Shown: piece after piece, positions 1-6,033 of the stretch
Position numbering within the stretch: the stretch's first letter is position 1
How the letters are laid out: every line of letters begins with the position of its first letter
Assembly (NCBI GenBank): GCA_017965685.1
Contig: JAGCPM010000006.1
Coordinates: forward strand, 1 to 7,391
Reading direction: 5' to 3'
Length of the DNA stretch: 7,391 nt
DNA from: Kiritimatiellia bacterium
GTDB taxonomy: Bacteria; Verrucomicrobiota; Kiritimatiellia; RFP12; UBA1067
Notes under the pieces: generated by a model
Databases searched by the model: none
Told to the model about the DNA's origin: nothing
What the model saw: the letters and a program-made list of their open reading frames with translations, nothing else
Made by a program: the position numbers and the translations under genes

Positions 1-147
1 GCGGAGACGCTCGCCGCGTTCAAAAACGATACCGCCGAGCCGGTTTTATCCCAGACGCTCGTCGATGACGACTTCTCGGAAAGCGACACCGCCACCGCCA
101 TCTTCCCGAAAGACGGCAACACCTTCTTCACTGGCGGGATAGAGTAG
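1..147 (+). CDS. 3' end of an unrecognised protein (partial)
   Basis: Frame 1 is open from the first base to a TAG stop at 145-147, giving the last 48 residues of a protein whose start lies outside the window. Codon use (GC-ending third positions, GCC/GAC/TTC) matches the genes downstream, which supports real coding. The tail is acidic and polar, with a DDDFSESDTATA stretch and an end reading FFTGGIE; it has no membrane segment and no motif I recognise. It lies 94 bp upstream of the next gene, which has its own promoter, so it probably ends a separate transcription unit. No function can be assigned from so short a piece. Confidence 0.6.
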   Translation, partial: AETLAAFKNDTAEPVLSQTLVDDDFSESDTATAIFPKDGNTFFTGGIE

Positions 148-202
148 CCTATGGGAGAATCAAAGCAGTCTGGGCATCGCGTTGCTCCAGCGGGTGGGGA
201 GG

Positions 203-232
203 TTGACTTTGGGGGGTCGAATTTGATATAAT
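203..232 (+). promoter_or_regulatory. sigma70-type promoter of the four-gene operon
   Basis: A -35 box TTGACT (203-208) and a perfect -10 box TATAAT (227-232) are separated by 18 bp. The -10 is preceded by AATTTGA, giving AATTTGATATA at 220-230, which recurs exactly in the promoter before the tRNA gene. Transcription would be expected to start near 239-241, directly before the ATG at 242. Seen directly: the boxes and spacing. Inferred: activity and start point. Confidence 0.8.
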
Positions 233-241
233 GCGCGTTGG

Positions 242-1048
242 ATGCAAAGGATATTCGTAGCGGCGTTCGTATTGTCGGCGGCCGTGGCGTTCGGGGAGAA
301 AATGCCTTTTGAACGCTACCAGGGCGTCATAGACCGTTATCCATTCGGACGCCCCCCGCCGAATTTCAATCCCAACCAGATGGCAAGCGAAGTGTCGCGT
401 TCTGGCGCGAACGGAAGCGGAGAAGAGTTGACACCTGAGCAGGAAGCGCTCACGAAGGCCATAAGCTTCAGTGTGATAAATCTCGAGCCGGATGGCCAGC
501 TGATGGTCGGATTCACCGATCTTAGCGTGCCCAACTCGCCCAAGCACTACTACATGAGGGTCGGCGAGACGCGGAACGGCTGGATTGTAAAGGAGGCCGA
601 TCAGGGCGAAAAGACGATGACCGTGGAAAAGGACGGCATCGAAGTTTCGCTCAGCCTTGGCACGAGTTCCAAAGATGCCGCCGTGGCCGCGGCCGGCGCG
701 AAGACTACTGGCGCGGCGGCGGCGAAGACGGCGACTTTGGCGAAGACGAAGAGTCCGCTTGTCGCCGGGGAGCCGGATGAAAACGGCGCCTCGATGTCGT
801 TCAGAGCGCGCAAGGCCCGTCGCGAGGCCGAGAGAGCCGAGGCCGCCGCACGGATAAGGGCGATCGAGGAACAGCGCGAGCAGGAAAAGGCTGAGCAGCG
901 CGAGCGCGAAGAGCAGCTCAGGCAGGAGCGCGAGGCCGAGCGCGAAGAGCAGCGCGAGCAGCTTCTGGCCATACGCGAAGAACTCAAGAGGGCGAGGGAG
1001 GAGTCCGAATCCTCACACGCAGAAGACGCGAACGGAGGCGAGGAATGA
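242..1048 (+). CDS. exported hypothetical protein with beta-type domain and charged coiled-coil tail (GspC/PilP-like layout)
   Basis: This is a 268-residue protein with no family I can name with certainty. Residues 1-19 form a short signal peptide: one Arg, then a hydrophobic run FVAAFVLSAAVAFG, with likely cleavage after A16 or G18. Residues 25-45 include RYQGVIDRYPFGRPPP, like the short linker before the homology-region domain of GspC/PilP-type secretion proteins. Residues 72-140 look like that small beta domain, with alternating hydrophobics and the pattern RVGETRNGWIVKEAD followed by a second strand pair ending LSLG. An Ala/Lys-rich linker (about 144-172) leads to a Glu/Arg/Gln-rich coiled coil (about 185-255). 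The start is the ATG just after the -10 box and has no room for a Shine-Dalgarno site; the next ATG (302) would delete the signal peptide. The stop overlaps the acyltransferase start. The secretion-system resemblance is inference. Confidence 0.8.
   Translation: MQRIFVAAFVLSAAVAFGEKMPFERYQGVIDRYPFGRPPPNFNPNQMASEVSRSGANGSGEELTPEQEALTKAISFSVINLEPDGQLMVGFTDLSVPNSPKHYYMRVGETRNGWIVKEADQGEKTMTVEKDGIEVSLSLGTSSKDAAVAAAGAKTTGAAAAKTATLAKTKSPLVAGEPDENGASMSFRARKARREAERAEAAARIRAIEEQREQEKAEQREREEQLRQEREAEREEQREQLLAIREELKRAREESESSHAEDANGGEE
893..960 (+). repeat. low-complexity purine-rich direct repeats encoding the coiled coil
   Basis: CGAGCGCGAAGAGCAG occurs identically at 901-916 and 937-952, 36 bp (12 codons) apart, and GAGCAGCGCGAGC occurs at 893-905 and 947-959. 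The repeats are in frame and encode Glu/Arg/Gln-rich helix, so they are best explained as internal duplication in a coiled-coil segment and could vary in copy number between strains. Confidence 0.55.
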
Positions 1049-1884
1049 AGAAGACGACAGTCGAGATTTTCCGCAAGGAACTGCTGGAGACGGGAGGCTA
1101 TTCCACGCCTGCCGAAAGGCGCGCGAAAGAGCGCGCGAAGCCTTCGTGGTGGGTCACGCTGAAGTTCTCGCTCGGCATTTCCAAGGTCTTCCCCATGTGC
1201 GCGCTTACGCAGCCTTTGGGAATTCTAACCATCGACAAATGGGCGCACTTCTGCTTCTCGACCGTGCAGATAGCCGAGAGTCTCGGAATGAACGTCACGC
1301 TGGAGGGCTTCAGGCAGAGGCAGGAATACAAGGGGCCGGTCCTTTACCTGTGCAACCACATGTCCACTGTCGAGACCATACTCTTGCCGCCGGTGCTGCT
1401 TTCCTACGGGCCGTTCAGCTACGTGGCGAAAGCTTCGCTTGCGCATCTGCCGTTCCTTGAGACGGCGGCGCGGCGCACGGGAATGGTCCCGATCGGCCGC
1501 AAGTCGCCGCGCGAGGACCTTATGAACATGCTCAAGATAGGCACCGAGCGCATAGGCAGCGGCGAAAGCTTTCTCATCTTCCCCCAAGGCTCGCGCGAGA
1601 AGGTCTTCAGCAGAAAGGTGTATTCTTCCATCGGTGCGAAACTCGCCGAGAAGGCCGGCTGCCCGATTGTGCCGATTGTCGTTGATACACGCTGCCAGCC
1701 TACGAGGACCAAGGGCGTGCTGAAGAACGTCTTCAAGGATTTCGGTCCTGTGGATACCTCGCGCGATATACGAGTAGCCTGCGGCCCTGTGATACCGAAC
1801 GCGAAATCGAAAATCATGCACGAAGCGGCGTTCGACTGGATGGCCGGAAAACTCGAGGAATGGGGGCTTGAAACCGAAAGATGA
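1045..1884 (+). CDS. plsC: PlsC-family lysophospholipid acyltransferase
   Basis: This is a 279-residue member of the 1-acyl-glycerol-3-phosphate acyltransferase (PlsC) family, which puts the second acyl chain on lysophosphatidate at the membrane. The family blocks appear in order: NHMSTVE (104-110, block I), SYVAKASLAHLPFLE (125-139, block II), FPQGSRE (179-185, block III) and CPIVPIVV (206-213, block IV). Two positions are non-standard: block I is HX4E rather than HX4D, and block III has FPQGSR where FPEGTR is usual. Residues 35-66 are fairly hydrophobic and may sit on the membrane; no clear full transmembrane helix is seen. The start has a GGAGG Shine-Dalgarno at 1034-1038 and overlaps the previous stop by ATGA. 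The acceptor may be lysophosphatidate or another lysolipid; the sequence does not decide this. Confidence 0.85.
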   Translation: MKKTTVEIFRKELLETGGYSTPAERRAKERAKPSWWVTLKFSLGISKVFPMCALTQPLGILTIDKWAHFCFSTVQIAESLGMNVTLEGFRQRQEYKGPVLYLCNHMSTVETILLPPVLLSYGPFSYVAKASLAHLPFLETAARRTGMVPIGRKSPREDLMNMLKIGTERIGSGESFLIFPQGSREKVFSRKVYSSIGAKLAEKAGCPIVPIVVDTRCQPTRTKGVLKNVFKDFGPVDTSRDIRVACGPVIPNAKSKIMHEAAFDWMAGKLEEWGLETER

Positions 1885-2723
1885 AGGTCGCCATTCCAGA
1901 CGAGGCGAAGGGCGCGTTCGTCCCGAGGCCGAGAAACGCCAACAAGTACACTGTCGGGACTGTGGCGCTGATCGGCGGTTCGGTGCACTATCCCCATGCT
2001 CCGGTTATGGCGGCCATGGGGGCTCGGGCCGCAGGCGCTGGTCTTGTCCAGCTCGTCGTGCCTGACGCCTCGCGCATCGCGGCCGGAGTATGGGTTCCGG
2101 AGGCCACGTTCACGAAGCTCGCCACAACGTGCGTGCCTCCGAAGGCGGACGTGATAGCGATAGGTATGGGGCTGGGAATAAACGTTAACACGCAGGCCCT
2201 CGTCTCGAGAATCCTTTCCGGCAGCAACGGCAGGTTCGTGGTGGATGCCGACGCTCTCGGAATACTCGCCGGATGGTATGGAAAGACCGACGGCTACGAT
2301 CCTGCGCAGGGACAGGAACTGGTCCTGACGCCCCATGAAGACGAGGCGGCGAGGCTCCTCGGCTGGAGCAGAGAGAAAGTTTCGTCGGATAGGAGGGCGG
2401 CGGCGATAGGCATTGCGGACCGCTACGGCGCAACGGTCGTGCTGAAAGGTCCGGAAACGCTTGTAGTGTCATCCGACGCCAAAAAGATATACGTGAACGA
2501 AACGGGCAATCCGTGCATGGCGCTTGGAGGAATGGGCGACCTTCTCGCAGGAGTTCTGGCCGCGCGATGGGCCTATTCGAAAAGGGACGCGTTCGAGGCT
2601 TCCTGCGCGGCGGTCTGGCTGCACGGCGCCGCAGGCGACGAGACCGTCGCCAGAGGCAAGGATCCGTCCATCGCGAACATCGCGGAAACGATTGGCGAAA
2701 TGAGAACGAGGATACCTCTATGA
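1881..2723 (+). CDS. nnrD: ADP-dependent NAD(P)H-hydrate dehydratase
   Basis: This enzyme of 280 residues belongs to the ribokinase-like YjeF C-terminal family. It dehydrates S-NAD(P)HX back to NAD(P)H using ADP, repairing cofactor damaged by heat or by glyceraldehyde-3-phosphate dehydrogenase. Visible are an N-terminal nucleotide-fold motif ALIGGSVHYPHAPVMAA (29-45), RAAGAGLVQLVVPDA (49-63), VVDADAL (120-126), LTPHEDEAARLLG (149-161), VVLKGPETLV (186-195) and GNPCMALGGMGDLLAG (209-224) with the expected catalytic Asp220. Only the dehydratase half is present; the NAD(P)HX epimerase domain often fused in front of it is absent and must be elsewhere if it exists. The start overlaps the plsC stop by ATGA and has no good Shine-Dalgarno, suggesting translational coupling. 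Confidence 0.93.
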   Translation: MKVAIPDEAKGAFVPRPRNANKYTVGTVALIGGSVHYPHAPVMAAMGARAAGAGLVQLVVPDASRIAAGVWVPEATFTKLATTCVPPKADVIAIGMGLGINVNTQALVSRILSGSNGRFVVDADALGILAGWYGKTDGYDPAQGQELVLTPHEDEAARLLGWSREKVSSDRRAAAIGIADRYGATVVLKGPETLVVSSDAKKIYVNETGNPCMALGGMGDLLAGVLAARWAYSKRDAFEASCAAVWLHGAAGDETVARGKDPSIANIAETIGEMRTRIPL

Positions 2724-3814
2724 TAAACTACGAAGGTCTGCTGACGACTTTGGCGCATGATGACGCGCCGCTTGGTCTCTTGACGATGCAGGCGTCCGGC
2801 ACGATGGGCAGGATCGCCAAGCGGTTCCCCGGCCGCGTCAAGGCGCTGTTTTCCACAGGCCACGGCTTCGCCGGGGTGAAAGGCGTCGGCGCGAGCGCAT
2901 GGGATTCCTTTTGGAACATGCCGAGCCACGCCCTTTGCGGCGACCACAGGCGGCCGACAAAAGAGATGCTTTCCGGAATCGGACGCATGGTCGTGGACCT
3001 TTGCGATATCGGCGTGAGGTGCTATCCGGTCCTCGCCACGATAAAGGACGTGGTGGAGGTGTGCGCCGAGGAGGGCATACCGGTGACGGTTCTCGACCAC
3101 GAAGTCCCGATGGGCGGCGTGATGGACGGTCCGATGAGAAAGCTCTCCTACGCGAGCGCCCTCGCGCCGCTGAACGTTCCGCTTTGCTATTCCATGACCC
3201 CCGGCGAATGCGCGACCTGGATAAAGAACGCGGAAGGGCTTGATCTCGATTTGACGGTGATAAGGCTAAAGGAATGGTCGCACATGGTGCACGAGCCGTG
3301 GCCGAACTTCGTGCCGCCGTGCACCGAGATCACCACATGGGATAGTGCCGTGCTCTATCCGCTCACCGTCTTCACCGACGCCTATCCCGCGATAGACTGC
3401 GACAGGTGCGGGCCCCTTTCGAGGCGCCTCATCGGCGCGCCGTGGATGGATACGCGCGGACTGATCGCCGACCTCGCGCCGGGACTCGACTCCTGCGGCG
3501 TTTCAATGTGTCCCTACCGCTACACACCCGCTATAGGAAGATACAAGGGTTTCCATCTGAACGGCATACTCTTCAGCGTGTCCCGTCCGAACGGCTACTA
3601 TCCCGTCACCGCAGCCGTGCTTGTCTATACCGCACTCCTCCAGCGTCACAGCAAGATGTTCTGCATGGGAGCCAACCCGGATCTCCTCGACAGGATATTC
3701 GGTTCCACCGAGCTGCGCGATACGATAAGGGGCGGCACGCTCGACGAACTTTTCCAGAATTGGATCGAGCAACAGGACGAGTTTATGAAGACCAGGGTTG
3801 ACTTGTACAAATGA
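2720..3814 (+). CDS. divergent DUF1343/NamZ-like protein (exo-N-acetylmuramidase family), activity doubtful
   Basis: The 364-residue protein follows the DUF1343 (NamZ, GH171) layout throughout: ALFSTGHGFAGV (42-53), RRPTKEMLSGI (77-87), VVDLCDIGVRCYP (91-103), VTVLDHEVPMGG (122-133), WDSAVLYP (207-214), GAPWMD (239-244), PYRYTP near 265-270 followed by a Tyr-Lys-Gly and a C-terminal FGSTELRDTIRGG (327-339). Members usually cleave terminal MurNAc from peptidoglycan outside the cytoplasm. Here there is no signal peptide, and several motifs have drifted: the usual EHG is GHG, DRPNP is DHEVP, and the GRGT-type segment is DRCGP. It has 12 cysteines, including CDRC at 227-230. The start chosen is the ATG overlapping the nnrD stop (ATGA) with GAGGA at 2708-2712; a longer in-frame ATG at 2513 would run through nnrD. 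Family membership is fairly secure; muramidase activity is not. Confidence 0.82.
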   Translation: MINYEGLLTTLAHDDAPLGLLTMQASGTMGRIAKRFPGRVKALFSTGHGFAGVKGVGASAWDSFWNMPSHALCGDHRRPTKEMLSGIGRMVVDLCDIGVRCYPVLATIKDVVEVCAEEGIPVTVLDHEVPMGGVMDGPMRKLSYASALAPLNVPLCYSMTPGECATWIKNAEGLDLDLTVIRLKEWSHMVHEPWPNFVPPCTEITTWDSAVLYPLTVFTDAYPAIDCDRCGPLSRRLIGAPWMDTRGLIADLAPGLDSCGVSMCPYRYTPAIGRYKGFHLNGILFSVSRPNGYYPVTAAVLVYTALLQRHSKMFCMGANPDLLDRIFGSTELRDTIRGGTLDELFQNWIEQQDEFMKTRVDLYK

Positions 3815-3827
3815 AATTTGATATACT
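3798..3827 (+). promoter_or_regulatory. sigma70-type promoter of the tRNA gene
   Basis: TTGACT (3798-3803) and TATACT (3822-3827) are 18 bp apart, with AATTTGATATA at 3815-3825 shared exactly with the promoter at 203-232. The -35 box lies within the last codons of the NamZ-like gene. Expected initiation near 3834 would give a leader of about 14 nt before the tRNA. Boxes and spacing are seen; activity is inferred. Confidence 0.75.
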
Positions 3828-3847
3828 CCGCAGGAATTTCACAGAAA

Positions 3848-3933
3848 GCCGGGGTCGCATAGTGGTCGATTGCGCCTGATTTGTAATCAGGATCCGCAAG
3901 GACACGGCGGTTCGAATCCGCCCCCCGGCTCCA
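3848..3933 (+). tRNA. tRNA-Thr(UGU) with a class II-like long variable arm
   Basis: A full cloverleaf can be drawn. The acceptor stem GCCGGGG (3848-3854) pairs with CCCCGGC (3923-3929), followed by discriminator T and an encoded CCA (3931-3933). The D stem GCA/TGC has three pairs with T13-T22 unpaired and GG in the loop. The anticodon stem CCTGA/TCAGG (3875-3879/3887-3891) closes loop TTTGTAA, giving anticodon TGT (3882-3884), which reads ACA threonine. The T arm is GGCGG-TTCGAAT-CCGCC. Between the anticodon and T stems are 14 nt (3892-3905) that can fold as TCC-GCAA-GGA, a GNRA-capped variable arm. G1-C72, C2-G71, G35 and U36 agree with known threonine identity; the long arm does not. Position 9 is C, usually a purine. 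Total length is 86 nt. Confidence 0.93.
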
Positions 3934-3957
3934 ATTGTTCCGCCAAAAGGAGACGAC

Positions 3958-4335
3958 ATGATAGAGACGATAGCGACAGAGAAGGCGCCCAAGGCGCTCG
4001 GACCCTACAGCCAGGCCCTCAAGGCCGGCGGTTTCGTCTACTGCTCGGGCCAGATACCCATAAACCCGGCGACGAACGCCATCGAAGCCGTCACGATAGA
4101 GGACCAGACGCGGCAGGCGATATCGAACCTCGCGAACGTCCTCGAAAAGGCGGGAACCTCGCTCGCGAACGTCGTGAAGACCACGGTGTTTATAAAGGAC
4201 ATGAACGATTTCGCGGCGCTCAACGCCGTCTACGCCGAGATGTTCGGCTCCACCAAGCCAGCGAGATCGTGCGTCGAGGTGGCGCGTCTGCCGAAAGACG
4301 TTAAGGTCGAGATCGAGTGCATAGCCCTCGCGTGA
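3958..4335 (+). CDS. ridA: RidA-family reactive enamine/imine deaminase
   Basis: This 125-residue YjgF/YER057c/UK114 protein has the family's normal length. RidA forms a homotrimer and hydrolyses 2-aminoacrylate and 2-aminocrotonate, the reactive enamines released by PLP enzymes such as serine/threonine dehydratase, before they inactivate other PLP enzymes. Visible family motifs are GPYSQA (15-20), YCSGQIP (28-34), and the signature [12 protein letters not shown] (101-112) with Arg103 and Cys105, plus Glu120 in EIECIALA; these are the residues of the substrate pocket in the deaminating RidA subgroup. AGGAG (3948-3952) sits 5 nt before the ATG. The gene starts 24 bp after the tRNA with no terminator between, so it may share its promoter. 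A PLP aminotransferase lies three genes downstream. Confidence 0.95.
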   Translation: MIETIATEKAPKALGPYSQALKAGGFVYCSGQIPINPATNAIEAVTIEDQTRQAISNLANVLEKAGTSLANVVKTTVFIKDMNDFAALNAVYAEMFGSTKPARSCVEVARLPKDVKVEIECIALA

Positions 4336-4368
4336 CGCGGCGGGCCAAAGGCGAAAGGCGGTGATGCC

Positions 4369-4866
4369 ATGGCGGAAAGGATTGCGGTCTATCCGGGAAC
4401 GTTCGACCCGATGACGAAGGGCCACTTCGACCTTATCGTGCGGAGCGCCAGGCTGTACGACACCCTTATCGTCGCCGTGGCCGCGACCAGCACGAAAAGC
4501 GGCGCGATGTTCTCCTGCGAGGACCGCATCGCGATGATGCGCGAGGATATCGAAGCCGCGAATCTCGTCAACGTGGAGGTGCGCCCCCTTGACAGGTTGC
4601 TCGTCGATTTCTGCCGCGAAGCCGGCGCGAAGGTCGTCATACGCGGAGTGCGCGTCTACAGCGATTTCGAGTACGAGTTCCAGATGGCGCTCACCAACAG
4701 GCGCATGGCGCCGGAAATCGAGACTCTCTTCATGATGCCGTCCGAGAGCCTCGCGTACGTCACGGCATCGACGGTGCGCGAAATCGCGCGTTATGGCGGC
4801 GACACCGCCCCGTTTGTCACCCCTGCGGTGGGAAGGTATTTGGGAAGGAAGGCAAAATGGAAGTAA
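4369..4866 (+). CDS. coaD: phosphopantetheine adenylyltransferase
   Basis: At 165 residues this is a typical bacterial PPAT, the penultimate step of coenzyme A synthesis: 4'-phosphopantetheine plus ATP gives dephospho-CoA and pyrophosphate. The nucleotidyltransferase signature YPGTFDPMTKGH is at 8-19, with Thr11 and the GH of the HxGH-type motif (18-19). Further family blocks are VVIRGVR (89-95), SDFEYEFQMALTNRR (98-112), MMPSESLAYVTASTVREIA (122-140) and the C-terminal FVTPAV. The protein is cytoplasmic and normally hexameric. The ribosome-binding site is modest (AAAGGCGG around 4354-4361). The 33 bp between ridA and coaD hold no obvious terminator. Its last 10 bp overlap the flavodiiron gene in another frame. 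Confidence 0.97.
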   Translation: MAERIAVYPGTFDPMTKGHFDLIVRSARLYDTLIVAVAATSTKSGAMFSCEDRIAMMREDIEAANLVNVEVRPLDRLLVDFCREAGAKVVIRGVRVYSDFEYEFQMALTNRRMAPEIETLFMMPSESLAYVTASTVREIARYGGDTAPFVTPAVGRYLGRKAKWK

Positions 4867-6023
4867 CTGAAGACATAAAGTACATCGGCGTAAACGACCA
4901 CGACATCGACCTCTTCGAAGGCCAGTTCGAGGTTCCGCTCGGCATGGCGTACAACTCGTACGTCATAAAGGACTCGAAGATCGCGGTGATGGATTCGGTC
5001 GACAGGCGTTTCGGCGACAAGTGGCTCGAGAACCTCAAGGGCGAGATCGGCGAAGCAAAGGTCGATTTTCTAGTCGTGCAGCACATGGAGCCGGACCACA
5101 GCGCCAACATCGCCAGGTTCGCCGCCGAATATCCCGAGGCGAAGATCGTCGCGTCGATGCCCGCCTTCGGAATGATGAAGAACTATTTCGGCACGGACTA
5201 CGCCGACAGGCGCATCGTTATAAAGGAAGGCGACACCCTCGACCTCGGCAGGCACGTCCTGTCGTTCGTCGCGGCGCCGATGGTTCACTGGCCGGAGGTG
5301 ATGGTGACGTACGATACCGCCGACAAGGTGCTCTTTTCCGCCGACGGTTTCGGCAAGTTCGGCGCGAACGATGTCAAGGATCCCGAAGGCTGGGACTGCG
5401 AGGCACGCAGGTACTACTTCGGCATCGTCGGCAAGTTCGGCGCGAACGTGCAGGCGCTCCTCAAGAAGGCTTCCGCGCTCGACATCAGGACGATATGCCC
5501 TCTGCACGGGCCGGTCCTTTCCACGCCGGAAGAAATCTCGCACGTGCTCAAGCAGTACGGCACATGGTCCAGCTACGGCGTCGAATCCGATGGCGTGTGC
5601 GTAGCGTACACCTCGGTTTATGGACATACCAAGGAGGCCGTGGAGAAGTTCGTGGAAATCCTCAAGTCGAAGGGCTGCCCGAAAGTCGCCGTAGCTGATC
5701 TTGCCCGCGACGACACATACGAGACTATAGAGGACGCGTTCAGGTACGGACGGCTTGTCCTCGCCACCACGACCTACAACACGGGCGTATTTCCGTTCAT
5801 GCGCGAATTCCTCGACCACCTAGTCGCCCGCCAGTTCCAGAACAGGAAAGTCGGCTTCATCGAAAACGGCTCGTGGGCGCCGATGGCGGCGAAGGGCATG
5901 AAGGCGAAGCTTGAAGGCCTGAAGGATATTTCCTTCTGCGCGAACACCGTCACGATCAAGGGATCGGCGACGGAGGCGAACATCGCCCAGATGCAGGCGC
6001 TCGCGGACGAAATACTGGCGTAG
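4857..6023 (+). CDS. fprA: flavodiiron protein (A-type flavoprotein, O2/NO reductase)
   Basis: This 388-residue cytoplasmic protein has the two-domain core of class A flavodiiron proteins. The N-terminal metallo-beta-lactamase-like half carries a complete di-iron set: His76, Glu78 and Asp80 in HMEPDH, His144 in MVHWPE, Asp163 in SADGFGKF and His217 in CPLHGPV. The C-terminal flavodoxin half begins near 246, with the FMN phosphate loop YTSVYGHTKEA (251-261), then TTTYNTGVFP and FIENGSWAPMA around the flavin. There is no C-terminal rubredoxin or flavin reductase domain, so electrons must come from a separate partner, typically rubredoxin. Such enzymes reduce O2 to water and/or NO to N2O in anaerobes; the sequence does not tell which is preferred. 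AAGGAAGG at 4845-4852 precedes the ATG, which lies inside the end of coaD. Confidence 0.96.
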   Translation: MEVTEDIKYIGVNDHDIDLFEGQFEVPLGMAYNSYVIKDSKIAVMDSVDRRFGDKWLENLKGEIGEAKVDFLVVQHMEPDHSANIARFAAEYPEAKIVASMPAFGMMKNYFGTDYADRRIVIKEGDTLDLGRHVLSFVAAPMVHWPEVMVTYDTADKVLFSADGFGKFGANDVKDPEGWDCEARRYYFGIVGKFGANVQALLKKASALDIRTICPLHGPVLSTPEEISHVLKQYGTWSSYGVESDGVCVAYTSVYGHTKEAVEKFVEILKSKGCPKVAVADLARDDTYETIEDAFRYGRLVLATTTYNTGVFPFMREFLDHLVARQFQNRKVGFIENGSWAPMAAKGMKAKLEGLKDISFCANTVTIKGSATEANIAQMQALADEILA

Positions 6024-6033
6024 GAACAGGGTA

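Noticed and set aside
893..960. Short repeats as a possible CRISPR array or regulatory repeat
   Set aside because: The repeats are in frame, imperfect beyond 16 bp, lack regular spacers and encode coiled-coil residues.
1419..2336. A 305-residue open frame on the minus strand
   Set aside because: It lies antisense across plsC and nnrD, both well supported by family motifs. The translation is rich in Arg, His and Ser with no recognisable domain, as expected for a shadow of GC-rich coding sequence.
2509..2556. GGMGD in NnrD as a damaged active site
   Set aside because: As I recall, GGMGD also occurs in well-studied members of the family, and the catalytic Asp is present, so this is ordinary variation.
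2513..2719. Longer start for the NamZ-like gene (69 extra residues)
   Set aside because: The extension overlaps nnrD deeply, is Arg-rich and has no family similarity. The ATG at 2720 has a GAGGA site and the same ATGA coupling as its neighbours.
3880..3886. Reading the tRNA as tRNA-Tyr (GUA), because the long variable arm would fit
   Set aside because: The 5-bp stem CCTGA/TCAGG fixes the seven-base loop as TTTGTAA, which centres TGT, not GTA. Shifting the loop breaks the stem.
3934..3957. Terminator after the tRNA
   Set aside because: There is no inverted repeat and no T-run in these 24 bases; they hold the ridA ribosome-binding site instead.
3646..4425. A minus-strand open frame running across the tRNA and ridA
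   Set aside because: It would cross a structured tRNA gene and two genes on the other strand, and shows no domain.
5070..5819. A 249-residue minus-strand open frame
   Set aside because: It is antisense to the flavodiiron gene, whose di-iron ligands and flavodoxin motifs are complete. The minus-strand product is low-complexity and unrecognisable.
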